Positions 32,028 through 43,144 of a DNA stretch of 47,015 nucleotides are shown piece after piece. The stretch is from Stentor coeruleus (Eukaryota > Ciliophora > Heterotrichea > Heterotrichida > Stentoridae). Position 1 is the stretch's first letter; every line of letters starts with the position of its first letter. The notes under the pieces are model-generated. The model made no database searches. It had not been told where the DNA came from and was given only the letters and a program-made list of their open reading frames with translations. The position numbers and the translations under genes were made by a program. Where the stretch lies: contig MPUH01000541.1 of the NCBI GenBank assembly GCA_001970955.1, positions 1 through 47,015 of the forward strand, read 5' to 3'.

Positions 32028-33380
32028 TTATTCTAAATGAGAGTATTTCATAGACCCAACATCAAAACCAGGCATCCTAAACTGCGTAGAAAACTCATAA
32101 ATATCATTCTTAAGCTCTTGGATTTTAGGATTCTGAGGTATTCCCGCTAAGAAATCATTAATTTTTGTCCCTGATGTTTGTTGAATTTCAAGGGCAATTT
32201 GCACAGCTCTATGAAGAAAAACCCCGATTTTCTTAAAATCCTCAGCATTTGCCCCACGAGTAGTCATAGCTGGAGATCCAACACGTACACCTCCAGGAAT
32301 CAAAGCTGAAGTATCTCCTGGTACAGCATTTTTATTCAAAGTTATCCTCACAGCATCACATACTTTTTCTAGTTTATTCCCAGTAAGTCCTTGTGGTCTT
32401 AAATCCCAAAGTATAAGATGATTATCACTACCTCCAGATATCAATGTATATCCGAAACTACATAATATTTCAGCTAGGCTTCTACAGTTTTCAACAACAT
32501 TTTTACTATAGTTTTTATAATCTTCAGTATCAACTTCTCTAAGCTGAGTGGCAATTGCCGCTATAGCATTATTATGAGGTCCCCCTTGCAATGCAGGAAA
32601 AACAGCCATATTGATTTTTTCTTCAAATTCTTTTTTATAGAAAATCAAAGCTCCTCTTGGTCCTCTCATAGTCTTATGAGTTGTTGTAGTAACAATATCA
32701 GCATAAACAAAAGGATCAGCGACAACTTGAGAAGCGACAAGTCCTGAGAAATGAGCCATATCGACCATAAACAAAGCTCCAACATCTTTGGCTATAGCTT
32801 TAAACCTTGCATAATCATAATCACGAGGATATGCACTTGCTCCTGCTATGATAAGTTTAGGTAAAAAAATCTTAGCCATTCTTTCTAATTCGTCATAGTC
32901 AATTATCCCAGTATTTTTATCAAGACCATAAGGTAAGCTTTCAAAATAAATAGAGCTTGCACTGATTTTTTTCTTAGGAGTATAATAACCATGTGTTAAA
33001 TGTCCACCTGATGTTAACCCAAGTCCCATAATCCTTTCATGAGGTTGTAATAAAGCAGTATATACTTCAAAATTTGCAGGGCTTCCTGAATATGGTTGAA
33101 CATTTACACCCCATTGATTTTTATCTAGTTTATAAGCTTTAAGAGCTCGGGTTTGACAAAGTACTTCGATTTGGTCAATAAATTCATTACCTCCGTAATA
33201 GCGCTTAAAAGGAAGTCCTTCACTATACTTGTTAGTCAGACAAGAACCAAGACAGTCCATAACAGCTCGAGATGTGAAGTTTTCTGAGGCTATAAGCTCG
33301 ATACCACACCATTGTCTGCATTTTTCCTTTTCTATCAGGTCAAAAAGCTCTGGGTCGACGTCAGATAATGAAGGATCCAT
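32028..33380 (-). CDS. SHMT: Serine hydroxymethyltransferase
   Basis: 450 residues, full length for eukaryotic SHMT. It converts serine and tetrahydrofolate to glycine and 5,10-methylene-THF using PLP. Motifs: IELIASENF (28-36), YYGGNEFID (61-69), [12 protein letters not shown] (93-104), GHLTHGY (126-132), VDMAHFSGL with Asp207 and His210 (206-214), and the PLP lysine in [13 protein letters not shown] (Lys236). No targeting presequence is visible before [15 protein letters not shown], so the protein is probably cytosolic. It ends 8 nt before the next gene's ATG on the same strand. Confidence 0.96.
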   Translation of the reverse strand: MDPSLSDVDPELFDLIEKEKCRQWCGIELIASENFTSRAVMDCLGSCLTNKYSEGLPFKRYYGGNEFIDQIEVLCQTRALKAYKLDKNQWGVNVQPYSGSPANFEVYTALLQPHERIMGLGLTSGGHLTHGYYTPKKKISASSIYFESLPYGLDKNTGIIDYDELERMAKIFLPKLIIAGASAYPRDYDYARFKAIAKDVGALFMVDMAHFSGLVASQVVADPFVYADIVTTTTHKTMRGPRGALIFYKKEFEEKINMAVFPALQGGPHNNAIAAIATQLREVDTEDYKNYSKNVVENCRSLAEILCSFGYTLISGGSDNHLILWDLRPQGLTGNKLEKVCDAVRITLNKNAVPGDTSALIPGGVRVGSPAMTTRGANAEDFKKIGVFLHRAVQIALEIQQTSGTKINDFLAGIPQNPKIQELKNDIYEFSTQFRMPGFDVGSMKYSHLE

Positions 33381-33574
33381 TTATAATAAACAAATCTACG
33401 TCATTTAAAATGGGAAAATACGATGAAAGTCTTTTACGGGTTTATTTTTTTGTATTATCTAAAAATATTATATATATAAGATTTGATGCAATTTTTGAGG
33501 TTTAATGATTTGAAGTAAGACTATTATTGCGAGATTATTAGAATAAATATATTTTTATTAATATAATAGTCTAT

Positions 33575-34450
33575 ATGGAAAAGTTGCTTGGTGATATTGA
33601 AATTCTGATAAGAAATTATTCTGCTTATAGAGGAGCGATTAAGTGGAGAACTTATAGAGAAAGTTCAAGTCCTCCAGAGAACCCAATATCATATGATGGA
33701 GTTTATGTGAAAATTTTTAGAAATTCTTATAATGTATTAGATTGTTATCCTATATCAGCCCTTATGAAAAGATTAGAAATCAAACGAAACCCTTCTTTAT
33801 TTCAAACAATATTCAAACTATGGCAATTAATCAACCCCTCAGCTTTGAGGTCGATATCAAAGGAAGTTTATACAGTCGTTGTGGAATCTTTATACAAAAT
33901 GAACCAACAAAGTTTGGGAAACCCTAGTCTAACTATTGTAAATTTGAAAAATGATATGGAAGTAGATTTTTCTAATAAACTTGGCTTGACTTTTGCTGAA
34001 TATTATGATGTGGTTTTTGAATGTATTGATGTATTAGCTAAAAGTACACTTATAAGTGAATATTGTAGGATAATAGAACGATGCACTAGGGTTATAAGCG
34101 AAAGCCCGATTTTTTCTATGACAAATTTACATAGTAAACTACATTTAAAAGAGCCTCAGAGAGTATCTTATTATTCCTGGATGCAAAATTTGATGAGAAA
34201 TTTAACTCCGACAAGGAACTCAGAACAGCAACTTCCTGAAATTTTCAAGAGAGTCATACTTCCTCGTGATGATAGGGCTGTAAATAGAATATCACAGAAA
34301 ATTCCTAGAAATGAGTCTAGTAAATTATCAAAAGGATTTAGTATAAAGGAAGCTATGAGGAAGTCTAAATCACCTATTAGATCAATTACCCCAAAGCTTA
34401 TAAATGCTAGAACCAATGATAATAATTTATTTAGTTTAAATTATCGATAA
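33575..34450 (+). CDS. Unknown protein
   Basis: 291 residues from ATG 33575 (context gtctATGG). The first 200 residues look folded and helical (FQTIFKLWQLINPSALRSI, LAKSTLISEYCRIIERC), with the conserved-looking LGLTFAEYYDVVFECIDVL. The last 90 residues are basic and Ser/Arg-rich (AMRKSKSPIRSITPKL). No known domain identified. Divergent from SHMT with 194 nt between the starts. Confidence 0.65.
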   Translation: MEKLLGDIEILIRNYSAYRGAIKWRTYRESSSPPENPISYDGVYVKIFRNSYNVLDCYPISALMKRLEIKRNPSLFQTIFKLWQLINPSALRSISKEVYTVVVESLYKMNQQSLGNPSLTIVNLKNDMEVDFSNKLGLTFAEYYDVVFECIDVLAKSTLISEYCRIIERCTRVISESPIFSMTNLHSKLHLKEPQRVSYYSWMQNLMRNLTPTRNSEQQLPEIFKRVILPRDDRAVNRISQKIPRNESSKLSKGFSIKEAMRKSKSPIRSITPKLINARTNDNNLFSLNYR

Positions 34451-35156
34451 TATTTGATTTAATATACTTCAATAAAATCATTTTAGACACCAGATATAAA
34501 ATTTATACAATAATTCATAGTTTTCGATTCAACAATAGAGTTATTTTTGAGAAAAAAATGCTAATAAAATCAGTTCATTAAAATAAACAAATATACAATT
34601 ACTTATAATATTTTTAAACCTTGCCCACCTCTTCAAGTATATATTTGCTTATCATATTTGAATTGGTTTATTATATTTTTAAAAAGTCCAGATGCGTTGA
34701 TAATGTTAAGGTAAGATTTATCTCTTGCAAAATGAAAGCATCTTCTTATTTTACTAGTGTTTTTCGTTCCATAAATTATTTACTGTTTTTACGTTTTTCT
34801 TTCATTCTAGCATACCTCTCTAATCTCTGAAACTTCCTAATTTAATTCTTTTTCTCCTAATTTTCTTGATTGATAGTTTTTGGGCCTTATTACTTTGATT
34901 ATTGAATCTTCCAGCAATCTTGCGCTTAAAAATTTGGTCAATGGACAGCAATCCCATAATCTTCTGTTCCTTACATTTAGGTTAAGAAAAGAAAAACCTT
35001 TTGTCCATACACTAGGAATTAAGCACCTAGCTGGACAGGGCACTCAAATTTTCACAAAGAGTTATTAAGCTCTCTAGGAAAATGCATAGTAAAATTCAAA
35101 ATCAAGTTAAGTTCTACAAATTTCTAAAAAAAAAAAAGTTTTAAGTATTTCTATGG
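34451..35156. other. Spacer with unassigned coding-like sequence
   Basis: Between 34740 and 35070 base composition is balanced and several frames on both strands are open for 54-69 codons (e.g. minus 34837-35043, plus 34880-35068). They overlap each other, none has a family signature, and stops flank them. Probably a gene remnant of unclear strand. The segment from 35089 onward is duplicated at 46610 (see peptidase entries). Confidence 0.35.
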
Positions 35157-36407
35157 TTAATTATACTCAAAAAAATTATGAATTTTTGATATTGATATGC
35201 TTTGCTTGTCTATAAGGCTAAATTCATGCAAAAGCTTAGTTATTTTAGCGAAAATAGAATGCTTCGTAGATATCGCTGTATTAAAACTCAACTCATTTGC
35301 ATTTTTATAATAAGCTACACAGCTATAAAGGGTACTGAAAATATTATTTATGCAACTGGGTTTCGATATTCTCATTAACTCAGTAGGATCAAAATTATTT
35401 TTACTCAAATCAGAATAAAACATGGCAAGTTCAGTAGGAAATGGACTGTTTTCGGTTAAAAACCAACCTAAAAAATACAATTTCACTCTGCATAGATTAT
35501 TTAAGTTTTCAAAAATAGGCCTTTTGTAATAAACATCATTGTTTCTTAATGAATGAAAAAGGCACCAAGCTTCATCTTTATTTTTTCTTAATTTGATAAA
35601 GGATGCCAATTTTATAAGGTCTCTTTGTCCAGGAAGTGGTGGCCCTCCAACAAATACTCCTACTGCACAATCATTTACTATTACAGGAGACCCAGACATA
35701 CCATTTATTGCAGAACAAGAAATTTCTAAAAGTTTTTTGTTTCTTAAGACTTTACCTTTTGATTCAACTAGAGCTTTGTCTTTATGGAAAACAGCGATAA
35801 TTTTGTTTATAGCGTTTTGTTTATCATCTCCGAAATAAGGGTAAATTGAAATAGGATTTTCTACATTTATTGTTGGAAATCCAATGATGCTACATGGGCT
35901 ATTTTTTTGGCAAATACTAAGGGGTATTACTTCAAAATAAAGATCTGCAATTTCCGATACCAATAGGCATATAGCAATATCGCCTGGAAGACAATAAGGG
36001 TTATTGTTTGAAGCATATAATTCTTCATTTGAATTAATGCAAAAACACTTTAAAGGTATGAGCTTCATAATACCCATTTGTTGCACTGAAAAGCCACAGT
36101 CTATTTCTTCAAGTTCTTCTAAAAATGTTAACGGCGAGTAACAAGTATGCGAAGCAGTAATAGCAACACCTAATCCGAAATAATTAGATGATTTAATTTG
36201 AAAAGGTCTGTCAAACTTCTCAATTACAAATGCTGTTCCACCTAGCTGATGATTTAAAATAAACTTTTTTTCTTGTTTCAATTCTACTGTTGGTTCTTCA
36301 AATAATATTCCGTTTGCCTCTTTTTGTCTTATTATCACGTAGCCTACACCCTTTCTGTTCATTTTATAAAGATTGGATACTCTAGTGAAGTAAGAAAAGT
36401 CCCCCAT
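35157..36407 (-). CDS. Trypsin-like serine peptidase domain protein
   Basis: 416 residues, no signal peptide. A trypsin-fold catalytic triad is readable: His87 in GVAITASHTC, Asp143 in LPGDIAICLL, Ser238 in INGMSGSPVI, all in the expected order. The GxSGSP motif resembles V8/HtrA-like and Trypsin_2 peptidases rather than secreted digestive trypsins (which have GDSGGP). The 150-residue C-terminal extension (GWFLTENSPFPTELAMFYS onward) is of unknown function. Lacking a signal sequence, it is probably intracellular, similar in layout to peroxisomal TYSND1-like proteases, which is a loose analogy. A second copy of the C-terminal part begins at 46674. Confidence 0.75.
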   Translation of the reverse strand: MGDFSYFTRVSNLYKMNRKGVGYVIIRQKEANGILFEEPTVELKQEKKFILNHQLGGTAFVIEKFDRPFQIKSSNYFGLGVAITASHTCYSPLTFLEELEEIDCGFSVQQMGIMKLIPLKCFCINSNEELYASNNNPYCLPGDIAICLLVSEIADLYFEVIPLSICQKNSPCSIIGFPTINVENPISIYPYFGDDKQNAINKIIAVFHKDKALVESKGKVLRNKKLLEISCSAINGMSGSPVIVNDCAVGVFVGGPPLPGQRDLIKLASFIKLRKNKDEAWCLFHSLRNNDVYYKRPIFENLNNLCRVKLYFLGWFLTENSPFPTELAMFYSDLSKNNFDPTELMRISKPSCINNIFSTLYSCVAYYKNANELSFNTAISTKHSIFAKITKLLHEFSLIDKQSISISKIHNFFEYN

Positions 36408-36886
36408 TTTTTAGATATTTTATGTATATATTAAATGGTATCTTAGTTTAAAGTTTAGGATATGATTATGCAGAAAAAAATTGCATTTTTCAAACACCTC
36501 AAGCTAAATAATAATTTTTTTAATAAAATGTTTTAAGTAAAAGCTATGATTTCACCTTACAATATTTTTATTCCAAGCTAGTTTTTTAATTTAATACTAT
36601 TTTTTTTTAATAAAAGATAGCTAAATTAAGATTTATTTTGCAGTCACCCATACTTAAGTTTAATCAAATTTAAAATTCCTTTTCTTTAACTCAAATTACA
36701 CTTTGGCTAAATAAATTCATATTCACAAAGATTATAAAATTATATAGTTTGATATAAGATAACATTTATATAATTTAATTGATTTATTTTTTAATGATAT
36801 TTTTGATACAATTTTTTTGAGTAATAATCAGCCTAAGCCTAAAATGTATTAGCTTTTAAAATAATGTCATATTTACTCTTTTTATA
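36408..36886. other. Divergent promoter spacer
   Basis: 479 nt of AT-rich sequence between the peptidase and haemoglobin starts. Nothing identifiable. Confidence 0.5.
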
Positions 36887-37243
36887 ATGAATTTTTTCCA
36901 AAAATATGGTGGTCCTGACTTCTGGAGCAAATTTCTAAACGTTTTTTACACAAGAATTACATCTTCAGAGCATCTGTCCAAGCATTTTATTGGTAAAGAT
37001 ATTGATTATATTAAAAGCATGCTAATCGGTCTTCTTGAAGTGACTTTGGTTACAGAAGGCCATTACCCTGAAGATTCACTCAGAGAAGGTCATAAAAGCA
37101 TGGGAATCTCAATGGAAGATTTTGAAGTTTGGATTAGTATATATACAAGTACGCTAAGCGATTCGGGTGTTAGTGATGAAGATGCAAATATTATCATTTC
37201 TTTAATCCAGAGTTATAGACATTGCATAGTAACTAAACCTTAA
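36887..37243 (+). CDS. Truncated (2/2) haemoglobin
   Basis: 118 residues, the usual length of group I truncated haemoglobins. It begins FFQKYGGPDFWSKFLNVFY, corresponding to the A/B helices with the B10 tyrosine (Tyr21). The proximal haem histidine is His69 in the hallmark SLREGHKSMGI, followed by the FG and G helices (MEDFEVWISIYTSTLSDSGV). Such globins bind O2, NO or CO and are well known in ciliates (Paramecium, Tetrahymena). The exact role (NO detoxification or O2 handling) is not shown by sequence. Confidence 0.85.
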   Translation: MNFFQKYGGPDFWSKFLNVFYTRITSSEHLSKHFIGKDIDYIKSMLIGLLEVTLVTEGHYPEDSLREGHKSMGISMEDFEVWISIYTSTLSDSGVSDEDANIIISLIQSYRHCIVTKP

Positions 37244-37851
37244 TAAAATTTAGTGTAAAATACTGAGCCAATTTTGAAAGTTTTTTGGTTTTACCTTATA
37301 CGTCATTAAAAAATGTTCAATTTTATCCAAGATATTAAAATAATCCTTTGTATTGTAAACATGTATATAGTAAAGGTTTTACAGATAGGATTTTATAAGT
37401 TGAAGGGTTTTGGTTTTGCTTGATTATGGATTTTAGAAAAAAATAGTTTATGAAAGAGTTTAAAGTGAAAAATAGGATTTTATAAGATTATGATAGAGTG
37501 ATAGGGAGGTTAAGGGAACACCTAATAGGTAGAAGTGCTAAAAATTGAGGACTTTAAAAGGATTAGTCATTATGAAAGAGACATATTTAAAGCATTATAA
37601 CAAAGAAATACAGGGAAGATACTTATATTAAAAATAGATGTAAATTTTTATCATCACTTAAACAATCATAACCCACACATAATACATATTAAAAATCTCA
37701 ATATACCTTCCTTTCTATTTAATTATCATCTCAACACCAAAAAATCCTCAATCCTACCCTAAAAAATAAAATTTCATCCTACAAAATCTTATAAAAACAC
37801 ATCAAATAAAAAAATCATCTCTTCATAAACCTTAACGTTTAAAATAATATT
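37244..37851. other. Spacer between convergent genes
   Basis: Clear composition switch: G/T-rich 37260-37560, then A/C-rich 37640-37820. No gene. Confidence 0.5.
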
Positions 37852-38739
37852 TTACTTAGAATTTCTCGGTGAGAAGTAGTGCTGAAAAGTATTACTTGGA
37901 GAATAATCTGGCAAGATATACTTATAATTAGTTGATGCATCAGTTTTTATACTATCATTCCTGCAAAGTTCAATAGATGAATTTCTAGACCCTAATTCAG
38001 GTACTGTATCATAATCATCAGGTATAAGCCCAAAGCTCATATTTGCTGTAAGCATCGGGGTGATATCATCAATTCCTTTAAACATGCTCATATTAAGTGG
38101 ATTTGGCCTATGAATTTTCTCTAGCCTTGGAGGTATTTTCACAGGTGCTAATGGTTCAGTTTTTATCAGAGCCTCTTTACTATCTTTTTTAACTATTTTT
38201 TCTTTAATTTTAGGTTTTTCTATAACAACTGGGCTAATATTTTTAGCTTCTGGCTTGGGTTTTTCAATTTCAGGATTTTCATGTTCTGGAAAACACATTA
38301 AAATTTTCCTTGTGTGAGGATTTCTTAATAAAGAGCTTATTGTCCCTTTTAATTGCTTGCTAGGAACTTTTTTTTTGTTGAATTTTCTTAAGTTTCTTCT
38401 GATTGCACTGTAAAAGCAATTCTTGATAAAATTATCATTCCTTCCAGGAAAGTGAGAGGCAATTTCAGACCACCTGTTTCCGAATTGTTTTTGTAAGTTG
38501 AAAACTTTGATTTCATCTGCAAGTGTAAAACTTTCTTTGTTGAGGTCTGGATTTAGATGGTTGTGCCATCGTTCACGACATTGCTTACCAGTTTTTTCAG
38601 AGTTTATGAATTGGTCGTTAATTAGATTGGCAATTTTACACCACTTTTTTTCTCCATTTGAATTCACGAGTTCGATTAGAGCTTGGTCTTCCTATCTAGG
38701 GAATACTGATGGAGTCCATGAAAATTTGCTTGAAGCCAT
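37852..38739 (-). CDS. R2R3-MYB transcription factor (1 intron)
   Basis: Exon 1 is 38707-38739 (11 codons), exon 2 is 37852-38691; 290 residues after removal of a 15-nt intron. Splicing completes the first MYB repeat: SWTPSEDQALIELV then KKWCKIANLI and CRERWHNHLNP, with Trp8, Trp28 and Trp53. The second repeat has Phe66, Trp85 and Phe104 at the Trp positions (SFTLADEIKV, GNRWSEIASHFPGR, AIRRNLRKF). CRERWHNHLNP is identical to the c-MYB consensus, so DNA binding is expected. The rest (120-290) is Pro/Ser/acidic-rich. Likely nuclear. Without splicing, the start would be lost to the in-frame TAG. Confidence 0.88.
38692..38706 (-). other. 15-nt spliceosomal intron
   Basis: Minus strand gtattccctagatag. 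Phase 0, after codon 11. In-frame TAG if retained. Adenine at position 10. Confidence 0.88.
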
Positions 38740-40002
38740 ATTTTACAATGTTATGGGATTATAAGACTTTCTATTAGGATTTTTAATTTGATAATGCTTG
38801 ATTGATGATGAATATAAAGAGTTTTATGTATGGATTAAAAGTTTAAGTTTTCGGTGTAGAAACAATGTGATAAGAATATGTGGATTTTAGAAAAAGATTT
38901 AGTTTTTGGAGAGATTTTTTAGGTTTAGTTTTAGGTTTTGGATAATTTTATTAGTTGATATTGAAGATTTAGATTGATTATTTAGGTTTTAAAAGTTTGA
39001 TTTAGGAGATTTTGGTATTGGGTAAGCATTTTTTAGTTTTTAGTTTTTTAGTTTGGTTTAGGAGAGAAATTAAATGTAGATTAAAGACTTATGATAATTC
39101 ATAATGGAATATGCTTTATATTTTTTAAAGTTTCGGGTATATTTGTTGAGTATTTGAGGTAAGGCTATAAGAAGGATTAGGTTTAGTTAGGAAGTTTGTT
39201 GAATATTGTGATAAGATTTTGAAGTTTTAGGACTTTTATATATATTTTACTCTTGTAAGTTGCTAGTGGTTTTTATTATTCGTGGTTTTTATTATTCATA
39301 GTTTTTTATTGGATCTACTTTATTATTTCAACAAGAGGACTGAATTTTTATTTACTATTATTTATTATTGGTTTATTGATATTTATGATTAAAGTATGAT
39401 TAAATTTTCAAATAATTGAAAGTTGTTAAGAATATATAACAAGAATTTAAACATATTAGTTGTATATATTGTAGATTTAAAATCAACTAAAAATATATAA
39501 AGAGTTAACTTTTAATTATATAGGCCTCTCTCTGTCTAGAATTTAGCAAAATCCTGGGGCAGATCCTATAAATTTCCCAATACTTTTTTAAATGCTGAAA
39601 TATCTTTGTAAATGGCTACGAAATTTCACGATATGCATTTTTTTTGGTTGTGCGTAATACTAATTATTAACTTAGACTACAGTACACATGTTGCAGAAAA
39701 TTTATTAAAATTAAATTCAATAATTATGACAAAATCTCTGCTAAAACAAACAGTACAGCTTTTTTTTTTGATCATGATAGTCTTATTACTTTGAAAATTA
39801 ATCCTTATCCATATTATAAAAAATACCTAAAAACAAAAATTTATATTTTAAAAAGTATCAATATATTTTCATAAAAAATTCCTCAATTTAAAAATTAAAA
39901 AGTATCAATATATTTTCATAAAAAATTCCTCAATTTAACAATTATAAGGCAAAAAGTCAATCATAATAATAATTATAAACTACTAAGTTATTTGAAAGAT
40001 GT
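38740..40002. other. Long spacer, upstream of MYB on the minus strand
   Basis: G/T-rich 38770-39240 (A/C-rich on the MYB-sense strand). Short imperfect repeat of ggtttttattattc near 39268-39310. A 60-codon ORF at 39612-39794 is hydrophobic and not convincing. A 47-nt tandem repeat lies at about 39848-39941. Confidence 0.45.
39848..39941. repeat. 47-nt tandem duplication
   Basis: Two copies containing agtatcaatatattttcata, starting at 39854 and 39901 for this core. Located just beyond the 3' end of the gene at 40003. Confidence 0.75.
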
Positions 40003-40830
40003 TCAGTTTATTTGAGCTTGTGCACTTTTCCTATACTTCATGGTCAAGCGTTTGCGTGATTCTTCAAAAGCTCTAATTTTATCCCTAGGTGACGGAAGTA
40101 ATAACGAAATCAAAGGTGAACGTGAAGTAATCGCTTTATATGGGCTTATTTTCACATATGCTGGCCTGATAATACTATCAATACTTGCAGCTTTTCCTTG
40201 TTCTTTATAGTAGCAACTACGAAGCATTATATTTTTTATCACAGTATCAGGGTCACGTCGCGAATAAGGTTTTTTCAGCTGAGGAAACTTTTTGAATTTT
40301 TCGTCCTCAGCGATTTTTCGCTGAGCCATATTAAAAGCTGTGCTTCTGAAAAGTCTATTTAACTCCTCATCTAAAACAACTAATTGTTCTTTTTTAAACG
40401 CTGGTTGCATCACTTTCATTAGAAAGTAAATCACTGTTTCGAAAAAACTTTGATCATCTAGTTTATTGACTAAGAATCGCTGTTTTAAAAGAAGTTCTCC
40501 GTATTTTAGTGCTGCAACTTTTCCTAGCTCGGGTAGTTGTTGAGATTGAGATTCTGAGAACTTTTTAGCTTCTCTAAGTTTACCTTCCTCTTTAAGCTGA
40601 TTTAGTTTTAGATTTATCCCTGCTAGGCATTTGCAGTATTCATATACAGCCAAAATTAGTTCATACATTTCGGGCTTGTTATAAAATTCAAGAAAGCTAT
40701 ATGGGATAATTAAATCAGGGTTTTCTTCTTTGTTTTTAAGCATTTCTTGTATTGTTTCTTCTATAGAAACGTGAATAGAAAATTCTTTATCTGTCAAAGA
40801 ATCGGCTTGTTTGCTGCCCTTTTTCAACAT
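40003..40830 (-). CDS. Unknown protein, possibly PPP1R36-like
   Basis: 275 residues, mostly helical. Central region YGELLLKQRFLVNK, then FFETVIYFLMKVMQPAF and ELNRLFRSTAFNMAQRK; the last resembles a conserved block of the PP1 regulatory subunit 36 family, found with sperm/cilia proteins, but I could not verify this. The C-terminus is basic (DKIRAFEESRKRLTMKYRK). No transmembrane segment or enzyme motif. Confidence 0.6.
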   Translation of the reverse strand: MLKKGSKQADSLTDKEFSIHVSIEETIQEMLKNKEENPDLIIPYSFLEFYNKPEMYELILAVYEYCKCLAGINLKLNQLKEEGKLREAKKFSESQSQQLPELGKVAALKYGELLLKQRFLVNKLDDQSFFETVIYFLMKVMQPAFKKEQLVVLDEELNRLFRSTAFNMAQRKIAEDEKFKKFPQLKKPYSRRDPDTVIKNIMLRSCYYKEQGKAASIDSIIRPAYVKISPYKAITSRSPLISLLLPSPRDKIRAFEESRKRLTMKYRKSAQAQIN

Positions 40831-41727
40831 TTTATTATAAATTGATATTGATTTATCAAAAATAGTTCCTAATAGTTATTTATAAGTTGTTGCGGATAAG
40901 GTTATTTTTTATCATATATAAACTTTTAAGATATATGCTTAGACTAAGGCTTTAGACCTTATTTTTAGATAAATTTTATCAACTGAATTTCAAAAAAATC
41001 AATTTTAATGGCTACAATCTTTAAGTGCTCTGCATTCAGCCTGTTATGATAGATACCCTTTTAGCTTAGTATATTGAAAAAAATTAGCAATGATCCTATT
41101 GAAAAAGTGTATGCCTTTAAAGATATAAACTTACTTAGCAGAAAAGTTTATTCAAGTGATCACTGGAAATATGTTGTGATTTATATTTTTATGAATCTTT
41201 CTAGTTATATTTGCTCCATTTATAAGTTTAAAATTAAGCGAGAATTATAAGCATTAAACTTGTATTTTTTACTAAAATAATAGGCCTAATTATGAAAATT
41301 AGGGGATTCTTTAGTCTAAGTATGAAAATCAAATTCTAACAGGTTTTCTTCGTATAAATAATGAATGTGATCAATAAAACCTAAAAATTTGAAGATTATA
41401 TTTTCTGTGTTTAATTTTTATATTTTGTCCTTCCAAAATTAAAACATCAATGGATCATTTATAAAAAATTGTAAAATTGTAAGCTATATATCAAAAAAAA
41501 TAGACAGTGCCGTTAAAATTCTTTAATATATTAAAATTGCATTTATTAATAGATGATAAGTTCTAAAGCTAACTAACTTAAAATTATGTTAATTAATAAT
41601 AGTATATTTTTTGACTGAAGTAATATTTCTATAAGCTTAGTAACTTCCTATTTAACCATATTTGAATTTTATCATGCTGAAATTAAATTATTTTAATAAA
41701 CTAACATATTGAGTATATTTTATTTAT
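40831..41727. other. AT-rich spacer
   Basis: No gene, RNA or repeat recognised. Confidence 0.45.
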
Positions 41728-42129
41728 ATGAAACATGTTGAAATGAAAACCTATAATAATTTTGTGTCAAGATTGAGGAATTTACAAAGAGATTCAGACT
41801 GTTCAACATATCAAAATCAAGATAGAACTCTGAAAAGCAAGTTTACAGGCCTAAAATAAGAAGTTTTTAAATTTTCTGGCAATCTTCCTAATCTAGCCAA
41901 TAACTTAGCATTTTTGTATTCATTCATGATTTCTATTTCAATCATAGATTTTCTAAATTCATTAAAAAAATTGTATATTACCTCCTATAATTTACACAAT
42001 AAATCATATATTAAAATTTTATATCTACATATACTTTATTCTTCAGTATTCTTTACAAAATATTTTAAAACTTGGTTGCATTGCAGATCTTCGCACAATA
42101 AAATGATTATCCCAAAAAGCCAAAAGTAA
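41728..42129 (+). pseudogene. 133-codon frame with a single internal TAA
   Basis: ATG 41728 opens MKHVEMKTYNNFVSRLRNL and reads 43 codons to TAA at 41857-41859. The same frame then continues open for 89 codons (EVFKFSGNLPNLANNLAFL onward) to TAA at 42127-42129. The second part is hydrophobic then basic. No 15-16 nt GT-AG intron covers the TAA. It may be a young pseudogene, a sequencing error (CAA to TAA), or two unrelated frames. Confidence 0.35.
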
Positions 42130-42307
42130 TTTAATTAATTATTTTAAAAATAACCCAAACATTAATATGCATCATCATAACTTCCCATTCATTTTAATTC
42201 CATTGATACTAAGAAAATACTTACAACCAAAAAAATAAAAATAAAATTCATGAAACCTAAAATTTCTATACAAATTTTAAAATATAAACTCTTTAGCCTA
42301 TGTAAAT

Positions 42308-43144
42308 ATGGAAAACCCTAATTTCACTAAAAGTGCTCTAGAGAATCCTAGCAAACCCATACAAGAAAGCATAAACACAAGTGAAAAAGAAAAATCATTA
42401 GTCGCTTCTATCGATAATCTTTCATCATACAAAATTTTATTTGAACAAAAAGTTACTAACCTCAGATTGTCTCTTGGATCCTTCGACATAAGCTATAAAT
42501 CTCAAGCATTAGAAAACCAAAGTCTCCAAAACGAAACCTTACTTTTATCTTCAAAACTAGAATCCCTTAATGATACTTTGAAATCTAGTCAACTGAATAC
42601 CTTGAAACTTGAAAACGAGCTAAAAAGCAAACAAATAAACAGTCAATCATATGAACAATTACTTAGAAGAATAGAAGATGATCCTGAAGATATAAAAATC
42701 ATAAGGCAAAATCTTATAGAAATAAACAATCTTATGAACTTAGAAAAGGTAAAATCAGAAGAAACATTAGAAGCACTAATAAAAGAATTTGAAGGGAAGA
42801 TTAAACATAAAAGAAATGAAGCGAAACTAGCAAGATTTTTAAGTAAACTTAGAGTGAGAAATATTGCTGTTAATGCTCGTGCTGGGTCACTTATGAGGCA
42901 ACAAAAACTACAAGCTGATATGAATTCAATAGCTGAATATGAGGATAAATATAGGAAATTTATTAGAGAATCTTCAGAAAAATATATGAAAGCACAGATT
43001 AAAGCTAGGGAAAAGATTTTTGTGAAAAGAGAGGAAGGGTCAAGAAAAAGAGAATATGTTAATATGATTTTGATTTGTATTATTGGATATTTAGTAGGGG
43101 TTATTTTGCAGGGGTTGATAAATAGGCAGACTGTTGTGCGGTGA
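42308..43144 (+). CDS. Tail-anchored coiled-coil protein
   Basis: 278 residues from ATG 42308. A Ser/Asn-rich start is followed by coiled coil from about 60 to 245 (LSSKLESLNDTLKSSQ, EALIKEFEGKIKHKRNEAK). Near the C-terminus a hydrophobic segment, VNMILICIIGYLVGVILQGL (about 250-270), precedes a short polar tail, RQTVVR-like. This is the layout of a tail-anchored membrane protein with the coiled coil in the cytosol, such as golgins or ER/mitochondrial tethers. Which membrane is not evident. Ends in TGA. Confidence 0.7.
   Translation: MENPNFTKSALENPSKPIQESINTSEKEKSLVASIDNLSSYKILFEQKVTNLRLSLGSFDISYKSQALENQSLQNETLLLSSKLESLNDTLKSSQLNTLKLENELKSKQINSQSYEQLLRRIEDDPEDIKIIRQNLIEINNLMNLEKVKSEETLEALIKEFEGKIKHKRNEAKLARFLSKLRVRNIAVNARAGSLMRQQKLQADMNSIAEYEDKYRKFIRESSEKYMKAQIKAREKIFVKREEGSRKREYVNMILICIIGYLVGVILQGLINRQTVVR

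Noticed and set aside
39612..39794. 60-residue hydrophobic plus-strand ORF.
   Set aside because: Composition is that of AT-rich spacer, no motif; chance cannot be excluded.
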